Part shown: piece after piece, positions 34,441 through 48,092 of the stretch
How positions within the stretch are numbered: position 1 is the first letter of the stretch
How the letters are laid out: each line of letters begins with the position of its first letter
Source of the DNA: Clavulina sp. PMI_390
Lineage: Eukaryota > Basidiomycota > Agaricomycetes > Cantharellales > Hydnaceae
NCBI GenBank assembly: GCA_015039315.1
Contig: WIDE01000074.1
Location: 62,931 to 126,930, forward strand
DNA: 64,000 nucleotides
Reading direction: 5' to 3'
The notes under the pieces: generated by a model
Told to the model about the DNA's origin: nothing
What the model saw: only the letters and a program-made list of their open reading frames with translations
Database searches by the model: none
Position numbers and translations under genes: made by a program

Positions 34441-34938
34441 CGTCCTAGGCTCTCATTGCAATGCAGAATATCCCTGGCTATCCAAGAGGAATCCGCAAGA
34501 GCTCGTGATATCCGATGGGGACATTGCTATAATTTACCAGGAGGCGAATAAATGGCTCTACAGAACCGAATATCCTCTTCGCTGTCGCTTTTCGATGACC
34601 ATGCAAGTGGAAGCTGATGTTCTCGGAAAAATAGTAGAGAGTTATGGAGCTCAGGCCCGATGTCGTTTATTGCTGTCGTCTATGGACCTCTACTATATAT
34701 TGATACTCCAATCTCTGGATCTCTTCCTATCATCAAAGCTGGGAAATGTCATGAGATGGCGCCAGCCGCTCAAACGTTGTGTGTGTTGTGTTCGAGTGAG
34801 TGTTTGGCAACTCCCAAGCCTGACTCGACAGTACCACAACTCATCGACTAAACGTTCAACACAACAGCCCGTTGATCCCCAGCCAACTCATTACAGAGAT
34901 AAATTTGGTCTATTCCACACCTCTATCCACAACTGGTC
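34441..34938. other. Spacer between tandem F-box genes
   Basis: About 500 bp, promoter of the second copy. Short frames only. Confidence 0.4.
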
Positions 34939-36741
34939 ATGCCAACGAGCCGACCTTCATCTGTCGCCACAGTATTCGGCATCCCAGAGCTTTTGCACGC
35001 AATACTAGCTGAACTCCTCGTCCCAGACGCCGAGGGAGATACTCATGAAGCTTCTATTGCCTATTGTGCAGCTGTTTGCAAGCAATGGGCTCAAGTAGCG
35101 CTACCGCTGGCCTGGAGCACTGATTATCATATGCATGATCTGATCAAGCTCTCGTACCCTCGAGCTATGCCTGCCATGACACATTCCTCAGAAGTAAGCG
35201 GTATCTCGGCTCAAAATAAATATGCTTTACGGCCCCTTGATTGATAACCTTAAATTGATCATCTTTAGGGGTCACCAACATCCGCCCTAAACCAGGAGAA
35301 ATTACGCAGATGGTCTCGCGTCGCAATGTATATGACATTCATCAAAAGCATCGACGTTGAGATTGCTGCAGAGGAGCCAGAGCAACTGGCTAAGACGGGT
35401 GCGGTTCATCCTCGCGACATTGAGCTTATCGCCACAATTGCTACTACCGTTGGACAGCCAATGTTTCCCGCAATAAACAGGATTTCTATCGATTTGTATG
35501 ATACTGAATCATGCACGGCTGGCCTCCACATTCTTCGACTGGGAGCTCCAAAAATTGCTATCTCTTTTGGAGATCAAGTGGACGAAGCCGGCTTTCTCCT
35601 TGTTCTTGACGCGATCCGAGAGAGTCAGTCTACACTACGGGATCTCGATTTATACTACAGTAGTACTGGGGTCTTAGATCATACAAGTCGAGTCTCAGCC
35701 GAACGCATGCTTTATACTATATCGTCTCTATCACGGCTACAAAAACTCACCCTCTCCACTCCACTTCTGATCCGTCAGGTATGGGACCCCGCCCAAAGCA
35801 CGTCATTGCCTCATCTCGCTCATTTCGAATGTATGCGGCCCTTACTATTTGGCATCCCTAAAGGCTTAGCCAACATGAGCATTGGTCTTAGCTGCCCTGG
35901 AACTATTATGCTCCATCTAGCAGCGCCAGCGTTCCACAGCATGTTATCAATGAGCCCAATCTCGACAAGCCTGAGGTCATGCATGTTCATAATCAAAAGG
36001 ACCCAGGAGCCGGATCTCCTTTCACACGCTCTTGAAAATTTGGCGCGCATCGCACCCAATTTGTGCGAATTGACCTTGGGCCTGTATGGGCAGCCTGTGC
36101 GAGTGGACGCCGCAGCCTTTGCTTCATTACGACTCATGCGCAATCTCCGTGCGCTTGATCTGACTATAAATGGTCTTGAGGAGGTCACAGATCTAACCTT
36201 TGAATTGGTCGCGGCTTCTTGTCCACACATCGCCTCCTTGACATTCCTCCCCTCCGAGCCTCTGGCCATTCCAAAAGAGTTATCTCTTCATTCGCTGAGG
36301 CACATAGCCCGGCATTGCCGAAATATTGAAAAGCTGTGCATCCGACTGGATGCGACGAGAGAGGGACTGGAACAGGCAAGCGAGCATGTCAACATGGCAT
36401 TTGACTCCACTCTCGTGCTCTCTCCAACCTTGGAAGAACTCAACTTTGAGTTCTCTACAATTAGCAGCGCTGCCTCTGTGGCGACGATCCTATCCTACTT
36501 CTTCCCTCTCAAAGCAGGCAATCCAACGATGCTGGGATTTGGAACTTCTCCCGATTGGGGAAAACACTTTCGCATTTATTTCCCAGCCCCACCTATCCCC
36601 GCTCTAAGGACCACTTCTAATTCTAAGTGGCATGCAGTAAGGCATCTGCTGACGCGCATGCACTCTATGCGCGCCCCTCTGCTTAGCCGAATCGAGGAGT
36701 TGGAGCGAGAAATTCTGATGCTCAAAGGTTCACATCAGTAG
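34939..36741 (+). CDS. F-box protein with leucine-rich region, tandem copy 2
   Basis: Two exons, 34939-35193 and 35269-36741, giving 575 aa. The N-terminal motif is VFGIPELLHAILAELLVPD followed by YCAAVCKQWAQVALPLAWS. Leucine-rich units include ISSLSRLQKLTLSTPLL, APNLCELTLGLYGQPV, MRNLRALDLTINGLEEV and CRNIEKLCIRLDA. The C-terminus LLSRIEELEREILMLK is a short coiled coil. LxLGLYG followed by an Ala/Phe segment occurs in both tandem copies, supporting duplication, but overall divergence is high. Likely SCF adaptor. Confidence 0.75.
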
Positions 36742-38164
36742 GACGTGGAGATAAATGCGTATCAGTGTAGCCTACGTGGATTTTGCAGGCTAGCGGAGGT
36801 CCATTGGAGCTGCATCTGCTGACGGAACGATCAGGTTGACAATACGCGCATACTGAGCCATAGGGACGCGAACCGGTAGCACGTACTCGAAAATCAGTGG
36901 CGCGGCCCACAGGGGTGGATATCTATTATTATTGAAGGAACGGCTATTTAAATCACTTTGTATCATCGTGTAGCGGAGTTAGAATGTCGAAACTCGGGCC
37001 GTAGGAGTTGGGAGAGAGCCTGCTCTTCAGCTAGTGGTATGTCGGGCTCTAATATTGAATCTTCAGGCCGCAGAGATAAAAGCTGTCCTTTTTTCTTAAA
37101 ATTTCTGTCATTATATATACGCAGAAGTTTGTTGTTATCATCGTCGAGATGAAGCACGTTAATGACCATCAGCTCTGTCCTTGAGGCGTCCTGATATCGA
37201 TATCGAGGACACCCGAAGGTTCATAATTCGAAGAAAGATAGGCGACAACATGCATTCACACATCGTCAGGCTCATTGGGAGGATCCCTGGACATTTTCAT
37301 AAGGGAGTTTGTTTCGCGCAGCAGCGTCGCCAGGAGGGTTGAGCGTTTTGGTATTGGCACGTGACCGTCAGGCGTGGGAAGGCTGACGACGAACACATCT
37401 TGACGAGCATCTTCGCTGACTGGTGTGCTAGGTCTGATAGACTAGCTCTGTTGCTATATACCAGCGATCTTTCCATTCACATGAATCTGCCTCTCGCGCG
37501 ATATACAACACCTTTTTGTCAGACAGGAGCCCTTCATGTCGGGGATATCGCACCACGGCAACACCTTGGGAGCATCCCTCAACTCCCTCATTTTCGTGGG
37601 TTTTCTGTCTATGGAACCTCCTTGCAAGCAACGGCTTTTATTTATTATAAAATGCTGCTACCTCGATACCGAAATGATCCCCCAGGCCCAGTGGCCATTT
37701 CCGCATGAGGGCTTGAGATTCCTCCCATCTGTGAAACTTCCTTGACACCTAAATCCACTCTCAAATCAGACGTGCATGCTCCTGTGCGATATTTTTTGGC
37801 GCATATTTGAGGAGCCAACATGGCAGATGCGGTTAGAGAGGCACCATCCACTCGCCGAGATTCTCCACTTCGCATTGGTTCTGCCTGCTTCGAGCCGAAC
37901 ACTGGCTCGTAACTTTTATGGTGCTCATATCTCAAGCCACCCTCTTTTTTTGGTTTAGCCGCGTCACCATCACCCCCATATCCAACCGCGCGAGTAAGGC
38001 AGACAATTGTCAAATATCCGTAGCGGGGGGATTGACGCGCGGCTCTGAATGGAGGCCCAATGCGGATCTCTCTGCCAAATACAAAAACAGTTGAGAGCCA
38101 ACAGCACGCGACTGCCTCCTGGCTCTTCCCTTCATCACCCACGTCCTCCCCAGCACTGGTTCCG
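36742..38164. other. Intergenic, about 1.4 kb, nothing recognised
   Basis: Contains several open frames of 60-115 codons on the plus strand and one long minus-strand frame (37645-38367) that overlaps the real first exon of the next gene. None shows domain resemblance. The segment near 38000-38164 should hold the promoter and leader of the giant gene. Confidence 0.4.
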
Positions 38165-41100
38165 ATGTGGGACAAACACCTTGAATCCATTACCAACCAT
38201 GTTTTCTTACCTCCCGATCTTCCCGAGGGCGCAGATTCCCCCGAAAAAGCCGAGCGAATTGAGCATGCGTTGACCGAGTCCGTGCTCGAGGCTGCCTCCG
38301 AATTTCTGAAGATTGATGCGAAGGAATCTGCAATTCGCAACCCGACGTGGCCTTCGGTACTCGCCATGTTACAATTTGTTGCGGATTATTATCCATATCC
38401 CTCCAAAGAAGCCTTGGAAGGGAGACTAGCAAACCTTCGACCTGGTTGTAAGTCTTTGTGCCGCCCAACTCTGTGCGGTCATGATGACTTGACTGACTGT
38501 TCACTTCTCTTTTACACTACTAGACCATATTGCTATTCATGTTGGTGGGCAAAATTCAGGAGTGATTGTTCGAAATGAGGGAAACTGTATGCGATTTGAG
38601 ATGTTCGAGCTTTCTAGCCCTAACGAGGTTTGCTTGCTGTTCATATTGTTCTCCTTGGTGGCTTATGAATCTGTCTAGGTGGTGATGAAAGCCAATAAAG
38701 TTTTATGCCAATATCCTGGCCCTGCCATCGGTAAGTTTCCCTAATACAACTTGCGCTCATACAGGAGCCTACTATAATACTATTCCTTGCTCCAGATATT
38801 CCACTTTCGTGGCAGCAAGACAGTGATTTCATTGCAGAGCTGGCCTCCTTCATATCGCAGTTGTGCTATAGAACCTTTGACGATGCGGCAGCTGCGACTA
38901 AAAAAGCTGGCGTTCAGGTCGTCGAAGAACGTCAAACAATTCATTCTCGATACATCACATCATTCTTCACTGGAGTTCTCCGAGGCATTGGTGAAATCGC
39001 CGACGTGAAGCGTATCATAAAGCGCATAGCTGACAATGTATCTTGGAGGAACAAATTCCTTCCTTGGCGCCGCTCACCCCTGTGGCTGCTCATCCGTGTA
39101 GCTCTCCAGACAGCCCTTCAAGTCGACCAAAACCATGACGAGTATAAACTCTTCATGGTGTACTACATGGCAACACTTCTTCGCCGTGCTGTACATCATT
39201 CACTCTCAAATGACCGCTTACATGTGATGCGAGCCAAGGTTGCACGCCGAGCGTTCAAACTACAAGAGAGCCTCGACCCTTCCAGTAACATTTATGCATA
39301 TATCATGACGTCCTTGGACAATGCAAAAGCTCTAATACAGCAGCGGTGGGATCGAGCCCAGAAGGAGCAGGCCCTAGTGTCGTACTGGCAACCCGATGAG
39401 CTGGACGTTGCTGAGGATACACAGCTCAAATTGGCTCAATCGTATCCTTATTTGGACGTCATCCTCTCTCGCAAAGACACCGCTCGTATTCCGGATAGAT
39501 TCCATCCTAGTGAATCGCCGCGGTACCCTCCCCACTCAACCAAAAAGCTTAGCCTGCAAGTCCACGATCTCAGTGCCGCCCTATTGGCAAACAAGCATGA
39601 GGCCCTGTACGACTTTGAAATGAGCGTTGCACTTCATCTCGACGATTGGGTTGGGGAAAATTTGAAGTCAAATTCCCTTGGTGCATCGCAGTTGACCATG
39701 TTGGTACAATTACTCAAGGTCTATCACGAAACAGCCGCACCCACTTATCATGGAAACGTGGAAGAACAGTCAACGATGCTTCTCACAATCCTCCATCTAT
39801 GGATTGCGATTGATCGTCTTGCTACAGCTGAGGTCCCAATCATGCTCGAATATGAGCCAGAAATATCCAAGGCTCTATTCGAGCCTTTAATCATCTGCAC
39901 ATCCTTTGACACGTATCGCGCCATACGATTGGCGCAGTACTGTCATGAGCGAAGTAGCAATGCATCTCACGGCTCTGTGTTCTCAAATACAGTTGATTAC
40001 CATAGCATTGGACCTCGGTATTACTCGCAGTCAAATGAGCTGCAAAGTCTCCGAGCACAGATTGAAGCTCGTGCCGAGACTGAGCGATCTCAGCGCCGTG
40101 CTCAACTGGCTTCCCTTAATCGGCAATATAATGAGCTTATTAGCCAAGCAAGTGAGTGGTTTTTTTGGGTTCGTGTTGCTCATGCAATAATAGCAGGAAC
40201 CATCTCCGTCATAGACTCCCTGGATTGCACCAAGGAAACATATTGGTCCGGATACAGATGGGTAAACGCTCACCGTGATTGCAAGAAATGTCCCAAGATT
40301 AAACAGGCTAAGAGCCTTCGGATCAACGTCCATGAGTGGCCACTTCCATCGCAAGAGGTCCTCATCTACAACACAGTGTTCGAGCTCAGACCCCCTTCTC
40401 CATTCATAATCTGGCGTGATATCACGTACCATGTCCTGAAAGACGTTTGCACTCCGCCCGATACGACATATCACGCTACTGATGTTCATGGTTACCTCGC
40501 CTCTTACCTCCAGCATTATTCCACCAGCAAAACCACTCCAAGGGTTGGGCTTGCATCAACTGCGAAATCGTTCCTTGTAGCGCATTATCGTCAACACAAA
40601 ATTCCTTCCACCGAGAATGCCATCCTTGTACCTAATGGAATGCGCTGGATTCTATTTGACTCCGCAAGTGGGGTGCGCGCTTCTCCCCTTGCAGCGAATT
40701 CTAGCCTTTCGCACTACTGCACATTCAAACTTGCGAGCGACAATCGCTATACCAAATTGCAATTCAGCATCAATACTGCCGCCTTATTGCCAAATCAAGC
40801 CATTGCTCAATCGAGCGAGTCCTTGACCGTTGATATCCACGAATTCATTGAGTTTGGAACTCTCCGAGCTGGTGGAAAACTTCAGTTGCTCAATATTACC
40901 CGAGCTATTGCTGCAAGGTCTCTGAGCTTTGACCAACCGGCTGTACATATCCTCCTGCTTCAAGCACTCTGGCAAATCGGGCCCCTCTCGGCGTCAAATC
41001 TGACAATAAACGTCAGCAATCTGTTGTGGCACTATCACCTCAACGATCCACGGTTTTCCCATCTCCTCGTTGACGAATCAGTCAAGCTATTGGCAGATAT

Positions 41101-44100
41101 CAAGGCAAATTGGCTCCAGCTTGTTGCTGTGAGGACAATAACCGTTGTTATATCCCGGGTTCTTGCATTCACCGAGGATCGAGACTTAGTTGTAAAGATT
41201 CTGCAATGCCTAAAGGATATCCGCCAAGTGACTCGGGGATGGTATCAAGATATACTTGCCCGGCTTCGTAGTAGCAAAGAAGATGGCACACATGATGAGC
41301 TTGAGCCGTTAGCTATTCAAGCCTTGACAGCTTGTAAAGCAACATTCGGTATTCATGATCGATCCCACATGGCCCAGCTGATCAAAGGGGATGGAGCTTC
41401 CATATTCCTAGAGTGTGCGATACTCTTATATGAGCTCATGCCAAGAGCTGGCGAAAAACAAGGCACGCAGACTCAATATACAGAGATGCTGCTCTCTAGT
41501 GATCGTCGTCTTGCTCTTTCACTGGAAGCATCATTAATCTCAGCAATATTAGCTAATTCTGCCATCCTGGATGCTGCCATCCATGAGGTTATCGAAGCGT
41601 GGCTCCCTGAGGCCCCAGGTGTCCAATGGCTCCAGTTGGCTTCCCCTAATGAAAGGTGGTTCACTACTAAGCTTGAAGGTTCTAGATCCCAAGAGCTTCA
41701 TATCAATGTGATTAGTGGGCGACTCCTTGTCAATGGTAAACCAATCAATCAACTACCTGAGTCGATCGCAGGTAGTTCTCTATATCTGCAGCTTTTTGGG
41801 ACTGTACGTATATTTCTGTTTTGATGAGCTACTGTGTTCGTCTTCTTGAATTTTCATTTGCATAGGATCGTGTGCATGTAGTGCCTTGCCGCGAGCAAGG
41901 CTTCTCGTACGAATCTACGCGACTGTTTGGGGGCTTCCAGGTTCGCTCGATATCCTCCTCATTTCCAGGTTTTCCCATAAGCTAATAAGGTGTAACCGTC
42001 TAGATACTTTTCTCCAGTGGCCAGAACAAACAAGAGCCCAGAATCTGTATTCGTCGGCCGCTTGCAAATGACTCCTTTGAGCTCTTCCCTCCTTCGAAGT
42101 GGTTCCAGGACCTCCCAAAACCACTGATTGATCCCTTCACCCATTGGGTGCACACTGCCAGTCGGGAGGTGTGCTTCTTGCAGCGCGCTAGCCCTTGGTC
42201 AATATCACAAACTGAATGGCGCTTGTCTCTGTCCCGGAACAGCGGCCATTGCCTTAGACGTGGCTCCATGTACCTGATCGATCCCACAAGCGCAACAGCA
42301 AAAATGCTTCAGGCAAAGTTAGCGCCTCTTGAATCCGCCGACCAAATCATCCTTCAATCCCCGAGTGTAGCAGATGGCACTGTTCACATGGAGCTGCCAC
42401 GCTATCAAATGGCGTTTGTCCTGAAACCAGATGGACTTCTTCACTCTCTGAGCCATCCTGGCTTCCATATCGACCGGCTACAGAATGCGGGTACTTTTGT
42501 TGGCCTGAAAAACCAGCTCATCCTTGCACCGACAATCCCTCACCTCTCTCGGGCACGCAAAATCCTAGTGCCAGATGGGAAATATATCTCATCTCTGAAA
42601 GGGGGCCACACGTCTGTGAGGATCGATGTTGGGGAAGTGCCAACAATCACATATACCGCATATGAGATTGATGAGTTGCTTTGCCGGGTTCTTGGGGATG
42701 GCACGCTTTTCAGTCACCTGAAACGAATCTATCTCCACGCTCTCACCGGATCTATTCTACCCGATCCCCTCACCCAACTAAATGGAATTGAAGCTGCTAT
42801 GCGTGAACTTTCTTCGGCCAGGTCTTTTTCCTTCCAAAAGCTTGATTCTTCCAGCATCGAAATGCTACAAAACATATCAGATCTCTCCCCGCAGCGACGT
42901 TGGTACCCCGAGCACCGCAAAGTGATGGAAAAGGTTCAATGGAGGCGTAATATCCCGTTCTTTGTGCAGCATGATGGGTTTGCCCGCCAAGTGGTCCGCA
43001 TATTTGACCATGCGAATCATATGAGCACGATAGAAGGAATCTCAACTAAACACAAGGCTCCAGCAGCCACCGACTTGCAAATACGTGCGTTGACCAGGAG
43101 GTCTTCCCTTTATGGCAGTGATCTTTTTTATCTCTTGCCCCATTTCCATCCTCTCGGCGATGTCAAGCGAACCTATTTGGACATCGTCCTAAACCAAGCT
43201 TCAGAAGAAGCGAGGATTGCCACGCTGTCGCAAATGATCAGCAGCTCACCTTTGGAGGAGCTTTCAACGACAACAGACCTAATGACAGTCTTGAAGCGGT
43301 GGGGAACAGTGATGAATCCTACAACTGTTGATATGCACTATGGTGACACCTGGCACTCTCCTCAACTCGCAGACTTATGGCTCGGCATTCAGAGCACATG
43401 CCAAGGAGTGAGGAGACCAGCTATGCTGTTCTCTCTCTGCATCCTTGGATACACCTTGCCAAGCGCATGTGATCTAATTCCAACCATTGTTGCAATTGCT
43501 GAGCACCCTCGGTTTCGTCACTTTGATAGACCTCGATGGGCATCTTACCGGCTTACGGACGGTTTCGAGCCCATCCGGTCGTCCATCCTTTTCGCTCTCA
43601 AACAACAACCCAGCTTCCATAACTCTCCCTATACTATCTCGCACTATCCCGAGGAAACATATGCTGAGCATCAAAAACGGCTCCGAATTGCTGAAGGGGA
43701 CTTCTCTCGTGCTTTATCCCGTGAAGCTGAGGCTGTTACCGCCTCACTTCTATCCCAATGGCCCTGCGATTCTCCCTCCATGCCGCCAACCGGTCATGGC
43801 ATCCAATCATACTTTCGCAAAGAATTCGGACGAGCTATTTCAGGCATCCAAATGTCATTTGCCTCGTGGAATCACAACCGCATCTTGGCTGAGCACATTG
43901 CCCAAGTTCAAGTCGAGCTAAACGCTCTCCGAAGCCACCCCAGACCAGCCAGTACACTTCCTACCTATGACGCGCCAGAACAACATGGAAAACAAAGTTC
44001 AATCACACATCTCCCCACTCTTAAAGATACTCTGGCACGAACTGCCCCTTCTCTTCCACCTCTGGCCCCTGTTCTTATTGTGCCATCTGAGGCTCTGCAG

Positions 44101-47100
44101 ACCGCCATGCCACAAAGCTGTATCGATTCTGGGTTTCAGCCACTCTTATCGCCGTTTCTCTCATCACCCGTAGGGACAATATGGCACCGTTATGGAATCG
44201 ATCTACAAAAAAGTAGTCGGGCTGCACTGGTATCACCACTGCTACACAATTATGCCGATGAGTTTGATATTAATTCTGCGCTCTCTCGAGTCCAAAAATG
44301 CGAAGAATACCTTGGAAAATGCCTGCAGATAATTAGAGACTCGCTCTCACCGAGCGTGCACCAAGATTTTATCAAACGTGCTGATCTTTGGCCCTGTCTA
44401 ACTCTCTCCGTATTGCTCACGCAACTGAGCCTCCCCGATCGGACGAACCTTCATCAAGGGTGGAAATTGTGCCTAACTGAGGTAGCACATTCTATTCTGA
44501 TGCTCCAACAGGCTCGTCGCCTACTGGCTTACGTGGTGGGAAAGGACTTCTTATTGCTAAACAAGGAGCTAGCTGCATCGGCCTGTGTCAGTGAGGCTGT
44601 TGCACTAGACTGGCTTTTAATTCAGGCGAGTACATGATAATGAGACTCTTAGAGAAACCCTGACCTCGTATTTAGGTGGATGGAAACTTTCTTGCGCGGC
44701 CACTTCAGCTGTCGGTTGCAAGGAACATGCTCCGTCCTCCCTCCAGAGAGAATTCTATCCAACAGCTCCATATGGGTGAAGGAAAATCCTCGGTCATTGT
44801 CCCTTTCGTTGCATCTAGCGTTGCAAATCAAACCGAGCTCTGTCGCGTTGTAGTGCTTAAACCTCTGGCAGGGCAGATGTTCGGCTTGTTGGTCAATAGG
44901 CTATCTGGCCTTGTGGGCCGGCGCATTTTCACTCTCCCATTCTCTCGGAAGATTTCACTTACGGAAGAATCGGGAAGCAAGATTCAAGGATTACTCGAGG
45001 AGTGCGCAAGCGCTGGCGGCATTCTTGTGACTCTGCCAGAGCACATTCTCTCATTTCGGTTGATGGCCGTCCTTCGTCAACTGAATAAAATATCCTATCC
45101 CACATCCTCCTTGCCCAGGCTTCTCAAATCCACTCATCAATGGATCTGGAACCACGCACGAGACATTCTCGATGAGAGTGACGAAATCCTCCACTCAAAA
45201 TATCAGCTCATTTACGCACATGGGCTCCAGCTACCAGTTGCTGACTCTCCCAACCGTTGGATCACCGTGCAAGAAGTTCTGTCAAGGGTTTCATATCATC
45301 TTGCTCAGATCTCTCGGGAATACCCAGAGGATCTTGTTGTGCAAAACCTGAGCAATCACTCGAGCTCTCTGCCGCTAATCACCCTAATGAAAGGGCAAGC
45401 TATCAATGCGTTGGTCCAATCAATTGCTAGGGATGCTCTAGATGGCCGCCTATCGACCTGTCCCCAGCTGTCATCCTTGCCTTCGCGCCTTCAATCTGCC
45501 GCCATGGATTTCATGACTCATCCAACTCTCACGCAAGACGAGGTCCAAGCTGTCATGGCGCTGAACTCGTATTATGGTGATGACCACTCGGCATGGAAAG
45601 CCTTACTTCTGCTCAGGGGATTGCTTGCCCATCAAGTCTTACCCTATGCCTTGAGTCGTCGGTATCGAGTTGATTACGGCCTTGACCTTGGACGGTCGCT
45701 CATTGCGCTTCCATATCGTGCAAAGGATGCTCCGTCGCTTCAAGCAGAGTTTGGGCATCCAGAAGTCACCATTCTCCTGACTTATCTGGCTTACCAGTAT
45801 GGCGGCCTGACACCCTCGCAAGTGGACACGTCCTTTGAACTACTCATGAATATTGATCATCGAGTTCAAGAATACGCATCCTGGGTCCTGGAGGCTGGCT
45901 ACGTTCCTGATTCCCTAAGGTCGCTGAGCGGCATTAATCTCAACGACGCCATACAGAGGGTAACTCAACTACAGCCTCTGTTCCGATACTGTCGACGCAC
46001 AATAAACTTCTACCTATCATACATAGTATTCCCCAAGTAAGTCGGGTATTGATGATGATGGCGCTACATACCCATGCCTGATGACTCCTCCTACAGACAT
46101 GCAAAAGAGTTTCCCCACCGGCTCACTACTTCGGCCTGGGATATCGCGGAGAAGAGACGCAATATCACAACAGGCTTCAGTGGTATGTTGTTCTCATCAC
46201 ATCGTCACTTTTGTCGCGCTCAAATTGAAAATATCTAGGTACCAACGACAATCGTTTCCTGCTGCCGACGTCAATCGAGCAAATGGATGACCCCTCACAG
46301 CAGGGGACCAACGCGATGGTGTTAAATATTCTACTTCAACGGGAGAATTCAAAATATTCGCAGCTTCCACCCGACATCTCAAGCTGGCTCTCAGCAATGA
46401 CAGCGGATCCCAGCACCACCGTGCTCCTCGATGTAGGGGCTCAGATGCTACATTATTCGAACCTTGATCTAGCGCGTCATTGGCTGAAAAGAAGGAGCGA
46501 CAAGACAGCTGCCGTTTTCTTCATTGAGGATGAGCTTTACGTTCTTACCCAGACGGGTAGTCTGCAATCTCTCCAGTCGTCACCGTTTGCTAGTCGACTA
46601 GCGGAGTGCTTGATATACCTCGATGACGCTCATACTCGAGGAACTGATCTCAAGATAGCTCGTGACGCGAAAGCCGCCGTGACTTTGGGTCCTCGATTGA
46701 CAAAAGACCGTCTCATGCAAGGTAAGCGCAATAATCATCTGAGCTCTCATCTTAGATTGGGCTATAACGCGTTTCGTGACAGGGTGCATGCGACTCCGTC
46801 AGCTTGGTCAGGGCCAGTCAGTCAGATTCTTTGCTCCTGAAGTCGTCGATCGTCGCATCCGTGAGGTTCGCCAAGCTGCAAGAGGCGATGAACCTCTGAC
46901 GACATTCGACGTCATCCAGTGGGTGCTAACGGAGACCTGCGAGGAACTGCAGCGCAACGCCCCTCACTGGGTTCGACAAGGCCTCGAGTATGAGAATAGG
47001 CGTGCAGCCTGGGCTACTCATATCGCTCAACCAGAGACGTCGGGCTCGGATGTTGGGGGGTCGCTCCGAAAGCATTGGCTCTTACCGGAGGCTCGACCTC

Positions 47101-48092
47101 TCAATGAGATGTACTGGTCACAGGACGAAGTGTCAAGTTTCACTAGACATCATCGCGATGCAAAAGTCAAGCCGATTCTCGAGAAGTACAGGGAGTTGGG
47201 ATTCACTCGTCCCTTATCTGATGATCCGCGTCTGGAACAAGAGCAGGAACGTGAAATCGATGTCCAAGTCGAGGTGCAGAAGGAGGTCCAGCTGGAGCGA
47301 CCTCCCGTTCCGGATCCAGCGACTAATGTCCTCGATCCTCATGTGCGCAAGATGATTCGGACCGGCGACCTCTGCACCGTTCCTGGTGTGCTACTCTCCG
47401 CTTTCTCGCATGTTGCTCCGAACATCAAAGCTCCATTCGAGAAGGATGCTTGGTGCTGCGAGTCCGAGATTGTGGGGACCCGGGATTTTTTCCGGACTAT
47501 CAAGAGGGATCAAAAGGCTATAACGCCTAATCCTCAGTATCTTCGTCCAGTCAACTGGGTTCTCAGTCTCAAGAAGAATGAGCATATCCTCGTCCTACTG
47601 AGCCCCTTTGAAGTAAACGAACTCCTCCCAGAGATCCATACGAGCCAGCACGTCCATCTTCACATGTACGCTCCTCGAGTCATCAAGACCTCCCCATCCT
47701 TCGAGGACCTCGACTTCTACACCATCCCTCCCATCACCGACCCAGAATCCGCACCTAATCCAAGCATCGAACTCATCACCAAGCTCAACATATTCGCGGG
47801 CCAGCTCTACTTCCGAGACTTTGCCGCGTACTGCGATATGCTAGATCATTTCAGTCTCTTCAGTCGGTCCGCCATGACTGAAGATGATAAAAGTCCCAAG
47901 GAGATCCAGCCTGATCATTTTGTGCTGCCTGAGCATCGTAGGGGATGGCATGCTTTCCAGTCGCCGTTCTCGAAGAGCCCGGTGCCGTTTATCAAGGGTT
48001 TGATGGATGCAAGGCGCAAAGGCACGAGCTATATGCCATCACATATTGGGAAGATCTTGAATGCGGGGGCTCTCCATGACGAAGACTTTTGA
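38165..48092 (+). CDS. Giant DUF3638/DUF3645 P-loop protein (annotated elsewhere as ubiquitinyl hydrolase)
   Basis: Ten exons, all in frame: 38165-38447, 38524-38627, 38679-38730, 38796-41803, 41866-41940, 42004-44625, 44676-46036, 46097-46182, 46239-46721 and 46783-48092, giving 3,127 aa. The start (MWDKHLESITNHVFLPPDLP) is typical of the family. A P-loop-like motif IQQLHMGEGKSSVIVPF lies at about residue 2081 and an acidic box ILDESDEILHSKYQLIY at about 2213, as in DUF3638. FPHRLTTSAWDIAEKRR and TGFSGTNDNR follow. RGTDLKIARDAKAAVTLGPR at about 2663 belongs to DUF3645. Towards the end there is a charged helix (EQEQEREIDVQVEVQKEVQ). Family members are often labelled deubiquitinases, but I see no clear cysteine-protease signature, whereas NTPase-like motifs are plain. 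The exon ending at 44625 uses a GC donor (CAG|GCGAGT). Confidence 0.85.

Noticed and set aside
37645..38367. Minus-strand open frame of 240 codons
   Set aside because: It overlaps antisense to the well-supported first exon of the giant DUF3638 gene, has low-complexity composition and no recognisable motif.
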